A stretch of DNA of 64,000 nucleotides, taken from NCBI RefSeq assembly GCF_002234675.1, contig NC_019872.2, positions 12,211,950-12,275,949 of the forward strand, written 5' to 3'. The notes under the pieces were generated by a model that worked only from the letters and a program-made list of their open reading frames with translations, did no database searches and was not told the origin of the DNA. Below, one piece after another: positions 42,666-52,754 of the stretch. The DNA comes from Oryzias latipes (lineage: Eukaryota > Chordata > Actinopteri > Beloniformes > Adrianichthyidae). The position numbers and the translations under genes are program-made. Each line of letters starts with the position of its first letter. Within the stretch, counting starts at the first letter, position 1.

Positions 42666-45600
42666 ATGACGAGCGAGGACGTGGAGCGACTGTTGATCCA
42701 GTTTCAGGACGAGGATGGAGTGGTTCTGGGTTCACCCTTTGACGTCCCTCTGGATATCACCCCAGAAAAACTGCAGCTGGTCTGCAATTCATTGTTGATG
42801 AAGGTACATTTGATGGATGTTCTGTTAACACGCCAAGTAATGATGTTGAAATCAGTCTGAAATATGAGCTAGTTCGTTAATGAGCTTCAGAGAGTTTAGC
42901 TATTCTAAAATTAACTTTGAGATTCAGTCTTTTATGGGATTTTGCTAGCATACAGTAAAGCACGGTGGTGTAATGTAATTATATGGGCCACATAAAAGCT
43001 GTTTCCAAAGTAACTCCGGGTCGATAAACACAGAGTTATTATTAATAATAAAAGAATCTGAATAAATGTAAATCTGTTATTGCTGTCATTTCCTGCAGGA
43101 GGAGCCAGTTCCTTTTGCTTTTTTTGCGCGTGGGGAGGCAGAGGTGGTGTCCAGTTTGGGTTCGTGTGTGAAAGCAATCGGTGTGGAAACAGAACAGGTT
43201 CTGCCCGTGGTGTACCAACCTCAGGCTGTGTTCAGGGTCCGGGCTGTGTCCCGCTGTACCAGCACCCTGCAGGGACACACAGAGGCGGTCATCTCCACGG
43301 CTTTCAGCCCCACCGGGAAGTGAGTCCATCCAGTGGTCAGACGTTGCCTGATGTCAGATGAGACGTACAGTTGTGCTAATAAGTTTACATATCTTGGAAT
43401 TAATGATGCTTTATTGGTCATTTTTCAGATAATATGAATGATAACAAAAACCTTTTTTCACTGGGTGAAGGTATTTATTGTCAAAACTGTTTTTAACCTT
43501 TTTAAATCATAACAAAAGAAACTTCCCAAATGACCCTGCTTAAAAGTTAACACACCTTAGTTCTTAATACCTTGTATTGCCTCCTTTTTCATCAATAACA
43601 GCTTGTATTATCTTGTGGTAGCTGTAGATGAGGTTCTTTTTTTCCTCTAATGGTAGATCATTAGAGAAAATTCTTCTGTGCATCCTGATAGTTTTCCTCC
43701 AGTATCTTCTGCTAATGTGCTGCGTTCAAGTTTCCTGTTCCTTTGTAGCTCACACATCCTCAAACCATCAGCGACCCTCCTCTTGGGTTTCACAGTAGGA
43801 ACAGTTCTCTTTTTTATCACAGGCCTTGTTGACTCCTCTTCAAATGTAGCGTTTATGGCTAAAATGTTCCATCGTTTTCTCATCGCTCCAAATGAGCCCA
43901 GCGTTTCGTAAACCAGCTTTTATGGGGTCATTTGGACTGAACCATGCATGTTCCTTATTGATGCGTCCACACCGCGGTTTTTCAGAGTCCTGGATCCCAG
44001 CTGAAGCCATTTCTTTGCATCCCTAACAATTTTTCTGGCGGAAAGGTTTGGTTTCAACAGAACCCCTCCCTTTCCACTTATTGATCAAAGTCTGAACTCT
44101 GCTGACTGGATATCTTCCTATATCATTTTCCTGTTCTGTACAGCTCAGTTACCTTTTCCCATAGATCTTTTGACAACTCTTTAGCGTTCCCCATGACTCG
44201 GGATCCAGACATGTCAGTTGCATAGATGAAGTTTGCAAAGGGTCTGTTGTGCACACCGGTTAATTACAGGCAAACGAGTCCCAGGTGAGGATGGTTACCT
44301 TTAGCGGCCTTTCAAACCCTTTTGGATCAGCTTGTGTGCAGGTTTTCAGGGTCTGTCAAGCTTTGAAAAAGGGTCATTTGGGAAGTTTCTGTTGTCAGTA
44401 GGATTTAAAAAGTGACGAAGTGACCTGACATGCATCACGAATGATTGGATGTGGTGGAGAATCCATCAGTTTTTTCAGAATCAATTTGTTAATATAACGG
44501 GGGGGGGTTCTGGCCTGGTACCAACGGTTGAGGACCAGTGATTTAAAGAAGAGGATTCGAATCGTCTGCAGACCTGAATTGCTCCCCCCTTTACACTGCT
44601 ATGTTAAATTCTCCTGCAGATTCACACGGTTGCATTCAGGTTGAGACTTCATGATTATAGCTTTGTGTCCTCTGTCCCGGTTTGTGTCAGATACCTGGCC
44701 AGCGGTTCTGGTGACACTACAGTGCGTTTCTGGGACCTGAGCACTGAAACGCCTCACCACACTGCCAGAGGTATGAAGTCCCTCATGTGAAGCTGCTTCT
44801 CATCTTGAATAATGGACCACTAGATCGTGGAAGCCTGAAGAGTTGTGCTCTGCTTTATCCAAAGGACACACTCACTGGGTGCTGAGCATCGCCTGGTCTC
44901 CTGATGGGAAGAAGCTGGCTTCAGGGTGTAAGAATAGTCAGGTAAGTCCCAGATGTGTGTTTGACATGACGAGATTTCAAAAATGTTTATGGATGTGGAT
45001 GATAAAACCCACGCTGATAAAACTGGTGCTTTTATGTCATTTTTCATATTTGTTAATGCAGGTTCCTGTCCATTTAAAACCTTCCTTTAGGAAGGAATCT
45101 GCTATCTGGCAAACAAGCTAAATTCAAATTTTTTGTCTAATAAATTAAAAAAAAAGATATTTACTGCTGCCTTATAATTTGTATTATATTAAACTATTGA
45201 TGGTATTGCAGGGCTCCAGACTAACTTTTTTCACTAGGAGCACAGTGGCCCCTAACTGAAAATTTTAGGGGCACAACCAGAAAATTTAGGGGCGCATACC
45301 GTAAATCAACATTCTAACCAAATCTACTAATTTCCACTGTATTAGTAATAAATACTTTAATAATAGATGCAGAAATTACAATGTGCTGTTCCAAATTCAG
45401 TGTCACATTTTATTCTGCACTTTTGAAGATGCAACAAGAAGGTAAACTGACAAAAGCATCGCTGTCATGACAGTACAAATAAGTAAAGAAAACGGATGGA
45501 AATTTATCTTTGACACCAAATAGGTGCAGCCAAGATGCACAATAAGCGTGTTTGAGATCACCCAGGTGAACTCAACGCTGCGCAGATCACCTGGTGTGTG

Positions 45601-48600
45601 AAATATATTTTTGTTTTTGCTCCAACATCAACTGTCAATCATCACAAAAATATCGCGAGAAAGGGGTGGGAGCACAGCTGGAAACTGAACTGACTGAAAG
45701 CTGCCCTACAGACTACAAAACAATGCATTATGGGTCATGTGTCCTGATGGTTTTTGTAGTGGAGTGATTAATTAAAATAATTTAAAATACCAATTCATTA
45801 AAAAAGGCTACATACATCACAAAACCTTAAAATAATCATAAAATATGTAATAACACAGATCATACTAAGGGGGAGAAGAATATTAAAACTAAATTGAATG
45901 TTAAGGACAACTCCAATTTCCTGTTCTCCTTCAGTCTTGCTGCAGATTCGCTTTCATCTCACAGCCCCCCCGCCTGGTCTCCCCAACGATCCAGGCACGG
46001 CGCCGGTTCATCTCAAACACGTCTATCGTTGCATTTTCCCCACGTATTTTCAGTGTGTCTAAAACCAATGTTGTTTTTGCTCGAGCGTGTTTAAAGTTCA
46101 AGCCCCGTTAGCTGTCACGCATGTAGGTGTGGGACATTTATTCTCCTCAGCTGACCCGACTCCCGCGGGAGCGGTGTGCTGCCGTAACGGCCGTGCATAA
46201 CCGTAACGCCGCCGTAACCGTAACCAAAACCTAAACCTTCCTCCGGGTCTGTGCGGCCCAGAGAAAAGTTCAGCACGGACTGCATGTATTTAGAAAATTA
46301 CGAGCGAATAAATACGTTCTAAAGGAAAGTAAGGAACTCCTTAATGTGGTCCGGGGAGGGGGCTGTCAGGTGTCCTGCTTTCAAACCCTGTCATTGTCAC
46401 GCCCACCAAGAGTCATTTACCCCACTGTGATTGGTTGGTCAGCTTCGCGCACGACAATGAAAAAGTGTCATTCATACAAACTGGCGGGCTGCAGTAACAT
46501 TAAACCTTCATATTAAGGCGGGGACCGCAAAATATCATCTTGGGGGCCGCAAATAGCCTGCGGGCCGCGAGTTTGAGACCCCTGCTGTACACTCTGGCAC
46601 TGGTACACTAGCCGCAGGTCGGAAGAACGAATCAATAGTTCGCTTACCCATAGTTCAGACGCACATATCAGGTTGTGATATTTGTCTGTTTCCTTCCCAC
46701 AGATGTTTACGCGCACTCGATTATCTCTAGGCCCCTCCCCCTACACGCATTTTAGCCACTCACAGTGGCTTTCCCTATTCTCACACGCAGTGGCCGCCTC
46801 ACACACAGGCATCACGCGAGAGTGTACGTGCTCGCGTTTCATGAGAATATGCGCAAGTGTGTGTGTCTGCCTGTGTGCGTGTGCGCTCGCGTCTCATTGA
46901 TTATTTCATTGATCATTGACGTGCCCCTTCCAAGTTTAATGTATAAAAAAATACGTAGGGTGGGGGAGGCAAATTTACTGGTCGCACATGTGCGACTGGA
47001 TGTAAAATTCAGTCGCACACTCTCAAATTTTGGTCGCAAAATGCGACCAATTGCTCGCAGTCTGGAGCCCTGTATTGTATTTGTGTATCTATTGTCTTTC
47101 GTAGCCAAAAGCAGATTTTTGTGCATTTTAATGAATCCCAGAGATCCTGAGCTGCATCTCCCCCTAGTGGCCTTCCTTGATTATAACAGTCTGAAATTTA
47201 TCACCAAATCAAAACAAAGACTTTGAGGGAGTTATGGGAAGAGAAAAGGTTCAATTCAAATGTAGAACCTTGACAAAATGAAATAAAATGAAATATTGGT
47301 GTGTGGAAACAACATTGTATGAAGGGAAATGATCAAAATCCTGCCAGCTCTCCCACCATCATGTCTTTCCTTATAGATCTGTCTGTGGGATCCAGTGACG
47401 GGAGCTCAGATCGGCAAAACTCTGACAGGACACACCAAGTGGATCACTTGGCTCTGCTGGGAGCCTCTCCATCTGTAAGGCCTCATCGCTTCACCGCTGC
47501 TGCTGCTTCTCAGCCATCAAATCCAGCATTTTTACATTTTGAGTTTTCACTAAATGAAACTTGACGCCAGGACTTCCTGTTCCTCCCAGCAATCCAGAGT
47601 GTCGCTACTTAGCAAGCACCTCCAAGGACGGCTCGGTGCGCATCTGGGACACTGCGTTGGGGCGCTGCGATAAAATCCTGACGGGCCACACCCAGTCCGT
47701 CACCTGCGTGAAGTGGGGGGGGGACGGACTTCTCTACACGTCCTCCCACGACAGAACAGTCAAAGTGTGGAGGGCGAAAGATGTGAGTGGGAGTGTGTGA
47801 GAGTTTTTGTTTAGGAGAAAACAACTACTTTTCCTGTCCAACAGCTGAGCAGACAGATGAGAGCTGAAAGCCTCTAGTGTTGGATGTATTTTACTGTTAC
47901 AAAAGGGGTTATGAAACATTTGACATACTAGGTGTATATTTAAATAAACCCCTTTTGTAATTTAGGCTAAACTCTATTCATCTTACTCATATCTTTGTTG
48001 GACCGGACGGAAAAGAAAAGAAGGGAAGAAGAGAGAGGAATGTGTGGGGGGAGGGGGGTGTAGGACGGTGATTAAAGAGGAGGGGGGGGCAGAACCGTGA
48101 AGCACCATAAGGCAACAAGTTGCTGGATGTTTACAATCATTACAGTCAGGTTATCCAAAAAGGGGGCGGGGCCTGTCCACACACACACCCAAATGCCACA
48201 AGCATACCTGTTGGCTCCAAAAAGACCCACATACAGACACACATGTTCACATCACAATATAACTGATGTGAGGGAGACCAAACCTTTAGTGTCCTTTCAT
48301 CTCAGGGGGTGCAGTGCAGGACTCTCCAAGGCCACGCCCACTGGGTGAATACACTGGCTCTCAGTACGGACTACGTCCTCCGAACTGGAGCGTTTGAACC
48401 AGCAACTGCTACCATCAACCCTCAAGATGTAACCGGCGCTTGTAAGATCTAACATTCCTAAAAATGAGAGGACCATAAGAGTACGCTGTTCTTTAAAAAA
48501 ATGCTATTTTTTTCTCCCCAGTGGAGGAGGTGAAGGAGAGAGCTCTGCAGAGGTACAACAAAGTCCGGGTGAGTCTCTGTCCCAGCGAGGAGCCAGAGTC

Positions 48601-49642
48601 CTGCTCGCACACCGCTCCAACACTCAGGCTTTGTTCCGCAGGGTTCCAATCCGGAGCGCTTGGTGTCCGGCTCGGACGACTTCACCTTGTTCCTGTGGAA
48701 TCCCGCGGCGGACAAAAAGCCTTTGGCCAGGATGACCGGCCACAGCGCTCTGGTCAACGAGGTGCTGTTCTCCCCCGACACCAGGCTCCTGGCCTCCGCC
48801 TCCTTTGATAAGTCCGTCAAAATCTGGGACGGACGGACGGGAAAGTGAGCAGACTTCTAAACTAAGACCCACTCTGATGAAACCGCCGTCTTTAACATGT
48901 TCTTGTGGTTTGTTTGTCATGATGGAGGACATCGATAAGGATTATTAGGCTAAAAATGGCATTTCTGAGTAGCTAGTAGGAGAATGTTAACAGAGAGCTC
49001 TCAGCAATAGGGAGGGCCAGTGGTACCTCCCACAACTCAGAGGGGAAGTTCTGATGAAACTTTGTCCTAGAAAACGACATTTTTTTTTAATTTGGACTAA
49101 AAACAGCATAGTCATAACTAAACGACCACCGGGAACGCTTTTATGATAGATCCAACAATGATGGGGGTGGGACTTGAATGATCAGAGTTTTTTGGAGATG
49201 ATGGCGCTTTGGAGTCAAGATTGGTGCGCTGATGTTCTCCCGCCTGCAGGTACCTGATGTCGTTGCGTGGTCACGTGGGGTCCGTGTATCAGGTGGCGTG
49301 GTCCGCAGACAGCCGGCTGCTGGTCAGCGGCAGCAGCGACAGCACTCTCAAAGTGTGGGACGTCAAGACCGGAAAGCTCAGCATAGACCTCCCCGGCCAC
49401 GCCGACGAAGTGAGAATAAGCCCGGAAATAGGAAGCTGTGCTTCCTGTCAAATACATACTTAATGTTCCTTCTTCCAGGTTTACGCGGTGGACTGGAGTC
49501 CTGATGGCCAGAGAGTCGCAAGCGGCGGCAAAGACAAATGTCTGAGGATGTAAGGGCAGCTTGGGCGTTTGCCAGACTGCAGAAATCTCTCCTTCCTGCT
49601 GAAACTTTTCTCTTTCTTTTTTTTTTTAGATGGAGAAGATAG
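42666..49642 (+). CDS. nle1: Notchless homolog 1, WD40 ribosome-assembly factor
   Basis: Twelve coding exons: 42666-42803, 43099-43319, 44691-44770, 44865-44941, 47377-47474, 47590-47782, 48306-48441, 48522-48568, 48642-48844, 49250-49409, 49479-49549 and 49630-49642, giving 478 residues (human NLE1 485). Junctions are GT-AG and in phase. NLE1 (yeast Rsa4) is a nuclear factor of 60S subunit maturation, released by the midasin ATPase, and was also described as a Notch modulator. Seen: an N-terminal ubiquitin-like NLE domain ([33 protein letters not shown]), then eight WD40 blades, for example [90 protein letters not shown] and the end [12 protein letters not shown]. The start is the ATG before TSEDVERLL. 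An upstream in-frame ATG (MLSF...) is possible but unlike the family. Confidence 0.94.
43368..44415 (-). pseudogene. Degenerate Tc1-like transposon in nle1 intron 2
   Basis: The left end after TA (43366-43367) reads cagttgtgctaataagttta, the classic Tc1 terminus. An inner repeat cttcccaaatgaccc (43525) is inverted at 44373-44395 (gggtcatttgggaag), giving an IR/DR-like layout. The right outer terminus is missing. On the minus strand the transposase start region reads [18 protein letters not shown] and then breaks into stops and frameshifts, with later fragments [20 protein letters not shown] and [14 protein letters not shown]. It is not functional. Confidence 0.8.
45209..47072. mobile_element. 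hAT-like element with nested insert, nle1 intron 4
   Basis: 1.86-kb element bounded by cagggctccagactaac and gcagtctggagccctg (inverted) with tattg on both sides (45204-45208, 47073-47077). Near the left end are taggggcacaaccag-type repeats, near the right end gtcgcacatgtgcgactgg. A second element appears nested: 46190-46330 matches 24046-24260, and the part ending at about 46587 (cgcgagtttgagacccctgctg) is a typical hAT terminus. No intact transposase frame. Confidence 0.6.
48864..49175 (+). repeat. MITE of the AAAGACCCACTC family, internally deleted
   Basis: Starts taagacccactctgatga and ends tgatgggggtgggactt. It is shorter than the 555-600 bp copies. It fills most of nle1 intron 9 between exons ending 48844 and starting 49250. 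Confidence 0.6.
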
Positions 49643-50067
49643 CAGCAGCCCCTCCTCCTTTCCTGAATTTGCTGACTCCAGTCTTCACAGAAGCCTGACA
49701 GCTGAAGCAGTCCAGCTGATTCTCCAGTACCATGTTTCAGCACTGAAGCTCTGATTGGGCTTTAGAAGCTATTCAGCTGAAGAAAAGCCCTTTTAAATCA
49801 GGTTAGATCCCTGCATACGGATGAAATGGGCTCCTGTCTGTACCACCACAGGTTTAGTTTACTCCATGCAACCTGTTAAAACCCAAGAAAATGAACTGAC
49901 CAAAGTGTGTTTGCTCCCTCCTCTGCTGAAGCTTTAGTTGATGCTTTGGAGACGCTCTGGAAGGTGACAGGTGCTGTGCAGGTCGTCCTGCCTTTACTGC
50001 AGTCAGCAAAGCTGTGATACTTCCTTCCTGTAAGGCCGGCTGTCACTGCAGTCTACATGTAAATGTC

Positions 50068-50073
50068 AATAAA
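50068..50073 (+). terminator. nle1: Polyadenylation signal AATAAA of nle1
   Basis: Canonical hexamer followed by ggtgtttttcattcatctttcc. It lies 426 bases after the stop codon, so the 3' UTR is about 450 bases. Confidence 0.7.
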
Positions 50074-50124
50074 GGTGTTTTTCATTCATCTTTCCATTTC
50101 TGTTAATAATCCATTTATGTCGGT

Positions 50125-50382
50125 TAGGGTGGCTGTGGTGCAGCGGTAGGGCGGTCGACCCATGATCGTAAGATTGCAGGTTCGATACCCGCCTTGCACG
50201 GCCATGAGTCGGAGTGTCCTTGGGCAAGACACTGGACCCCACCTTGCCTCTGGTGGTACGCGGGCGCCTGTGTTTGGCAGCGTGTGAATGTGTGTGTGTG
50301 AATGGGTAAATGGGTCTGTGACTGTAAAGCGCTTTGTTCTTATAGGTAGAAAAGCGCTATACAAGTATACGCCATTTAAAGC
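50125..50382 (+). repeat. tRNA-derived SINE with fish LINE-type tail
   Basis: The head has an A box tggtgcagcgg (50136-50146) and a B box ggttcgatacc (50179-50189), both matching pol III consensus. The body has gtccttgggcaagacactg. The tail has gactgtaaagcgctttg and aaaagcgctatacaagtata, resembling the 3' end of L2/CR1-type LINEs whose machinery such SINEs borrow. It lies 50 bases beyond the nle1 polyadenylation signal. Confidence 0.85.
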
Positions 50383-51528
50383 AACATCAGACTAACAACA
50401 TAAGGAAAGAAAGGTACCTTTTTACAAGGAGAACGAACAGATATAACATCCAGCAACAATCTCTCTCCGCTCTGGCGCATATTCTGTCGCCTCCTCTTTT
50501 ATTACGTTTATTTAAGTTTCCCTCATTTAAATTTGCGCTGATCTCTAAGGAGGGGAAACGGATCAAACACAGCTGCAGCGCTAAAACATTCATAGCAACA
50601 TGTCCGTCTTTTCACAGTCTTCCCACGTCATCTCTGGAACTGCAAAGTCTTTTCTCACGGATAACTGACACAGAGAGGCCTTCAATTCTGGTCTTGACAC
50701 AGATAACACACAGCCTTCATGCTGATGCTGAGAAGACTCTTGGAAAGGCTGTGGATCCTCCCAAGAGTTTCACCTTCACCTTCCTGTGAAACAAACACTG
50801 ACACTTCTGCATGCATGATTACATTACCTATATAGATGGGTAATGCATCAAAGCAAATATGAGATAACAAATATACATTTGACCAACAATTTACAAAAAT
50901 GCAATCAGTATTCTCAAAATAGAAGATTCCTTTATCACCTGACTAGTGACACTTAAGCCACCATGTTACCATCTATGTCATTGATTTATTAACCAACTTT
51001 AATGGAAACATGAATGCAGCATGACTGAGAAAAATGACATTAGTTTGGTTTTCATGTTAATAAAGTTCTTACTTTGGTATTCTCTGTAAGGCAGTAGGAA
51101 CTCATCAGAATCAGTGGAGGTACCGGTCCGTCACTGGAGTTGGTCTTCTAAAAATCATCTAAGATCTGAAGAATTCAGAAAGATGTCCAATAGGTCAAAA
51201 CTGGATCTACCAGAACCTTGTAATAAACTTATCCTCTAAGTGTAACTACCTGAAAGAATTATACTAGATTTAAAAAAATCAAAGAGAAAATGTTGAGCAT
51301 TAAAGTTCAGAATCTGTACTTTGTGTGGATTTTGTGTCAAAATTATACATGGATCTTCATCCATTCTGATAAAAATTTTGTTTTTAACAGGTTCTTTTAT
51401 TATGTCCTCCACCATTTCTCTAATAGTGGAGGACATAAAATAATTTCCTGAACATATATTTCAGATTTTTTTTTTGTTTTTTTTTTTTTTGCAGTTTTGC
51501 CGGGATTGTGACTAATACTCTGGTGCGA
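50383..51528. other. Intergenic region, no gene recognised
   Basis: Mostly AT-rich, without protein motifs or clear repeats, ending in a long interrupted T tract (51460-51490) just before the LINE. I see nothing else in it. Confidence 0.5.
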
Positions 51529-51586
51529 CCGGAAATGACGTCACTTGTGACCAGCACAAGCTGGTCACAAGTGACGTCATTTCCGG
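51529..51586. promoter_or_regulatory. Perfect 58-bp palindrome with two CRE sites at LINE 5' end
   Basis: Two 27-nt arms (51529-51555 and 51560-51586) are exact reverse complements around the loop acaa. Each arm carries tgacgtca (51536-51543 and 51572-51579), a full CRE/ATF site, and ccggaaat, an ETS-like core. It directly precedes the LINE 5' UTR. A bidirectional internal promoter or a fold-back copy of the 5' end are both possible. Confidence 0.75.
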
Positions 51587-51809
51587 GTGAGCTATTCCCA
51601 GTGCTAGTTGTGTGACTGCTGTCCTCTTGTTTGGCATTAGCCTTACTACTATTGCTTACTCTAAGGGTTATCTGGGTTAATATTCACATCTAGTACCTTT
51701 TATTAGCGAATTCACCACTGTTAAACCGCTTGCTGTTCACTTTTCTCATTTTGCTAAATAAACCACTTCTCTTTACTTAAACACCGCTAGCCTTAGCTTA
51801 GAACCTAGT

Positions 51810-52685
51810 ATGGCCACCACCACTCCTTCCGCCTCTCCTCCTCTCTCCTGCCCCATGTGCCATATGTTTAGTGATGATCCTGCCTCCTTTAGTGAAGATA
51901 GGGGTAGGTGTGTTAAGTGTAGTCTTGTGTTAGACTTGGAGGCCAGGCTGGAGCAGTTAGAAGCGCGGCTCCGCACAGTGGAAGCTAAGCCGGCTAGCCA
52001 GGTCGTTACTCGTAGCGCGGGCCGCGCTACCAGGGCTAACTTAGCTAGCACCCCAGCGCCCTCCCAACAGCCGGGAGACAGTCAGGGGTTTGTACCGGTT
52101 GGGAGGAAACATAGTGCTAAACGCAAAAACTTAGAGCACCCGAGACTCCACGTTAGTAATAGGTTCTCCCCCCTCAGCGACACACCCGCTGAACACTCAA
52201 CTCTGGTTATAGGCTCTTCTGAAGTTAGAAACGTGGAGCTCCCAGCGGCTAAAGTCAGGTGTTATCCGGGGGCCAGAGTTGGTGACATCGAGGGGAACCT
52301 TAGGATGTTAGCTCAGAGTAAGTCCAGGTTCCGTCGAGTCGTGATTCACGCAGGCGGTAATGATGCCCGACGGAGACAGTCAGAGGTGGTTAAGTTAAAC
52401 GTAACTTCGGTGTGTAAACTGGCTAAGACGATGTCCGAGTCCGACACTGTAATTTTCTCTGGTCCCCTGCCGAACTTAGTCAATGATGAAATGTACAGCC
52501 GCTTTTCATCATTTAACCGCTGGCTTTCTAGATGGTGCCCAGAAAACGGCGTTGGTTTTGTGGATAACTGGAGCGCGTTTTGGGGGAAGCCCGGTCTCAT
52601 GCGGAGAGACGGCGTCCATCCCACCCGGGACGGTGCCGCTCTTCTTTCTAGAAACATTTCTGCTAGCCTTAGTCTGTTAACCTGA
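51810..52685 (+). CDS. LINE ORF1 protein: zinc knuckle, coiled coil, SGNH esterase-like domain
   Basis: 291 residues. Near the N-terminus, CPMCHMF ... CVKC forms two CxxC pairs, a probable zinc-binding or PHD-like finger. Next is a short heptad-rich stretch (LEARLEQLEARLRTVEAK), then a Ser/Pro-rich linker. From about residue 130 an SGNH-hydrolase-like fold follows: VIGSSEVRNVEL (GSS, block I), VVIHAGGNDARR (GGND, block III) and RRDGVHPTRDG (DGVHP, block V). ORF1 proteins of CR1/L2 elements are known to carry such esterase domains. They bind element RNA as part of the RNP; the role of the esterase is unclear. The usual catalytic Asp-x-x-His appears as DGVH. It ends at a TGA with an open frame continuing behind it. 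Confidence 0.85.
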   Translation: MATTTPSASPPLSCPMCHMFSDDPASFSEDRGRCVKCSLVLDLEARLEQLEARLRTVEAKPASQVVTRSAGRATRANLASTPAPSQQPGDSQGFVPVGRKHSAKRKNLEHPRLHVSNRFSPLSDTPAEHSTLVIGSSEVRNVELPAAKVRCYPGARVGDIEGNLRMLAQSKSRFRRVVIHAGGNDARRRQSEVVKLNVTSVCKLAKTMSESDTVIFSGPLPNLVNDEMYSRFSSFNRWLSRWCPENGVGFVDNWSAFWGKPGLMRRDGVHPTRDGAALLSRNISASLSLLT

Positions 52686-52754
52686 CAATCCAGAGACGAG
52701 ACCCGGGCGCAGAGCAGCAGTGTAAAACGCTCCTCTGAGCCTCCCTTAGGGTTA

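Noticed and set aside
46765-47226. Plus-strand frame of 153 codons
   Set aside because: Crosses the end of the hAT-like element in nle1 intron 4 and contains its inverted terminus. Not protein-like.
50125-50200. Possible tRNA gene (A and B boxes present)
   Set aside because: The cloverleaf does not close and a SINE body and tail follow, so it is a tRNA-derived SINE head.
51773-52051. Minus-strand frames across LINE ORF1, and others at 52346-52657
   Set aside because: Antisense shadows of the LINE ORF1, which carries the recognisable motifs.
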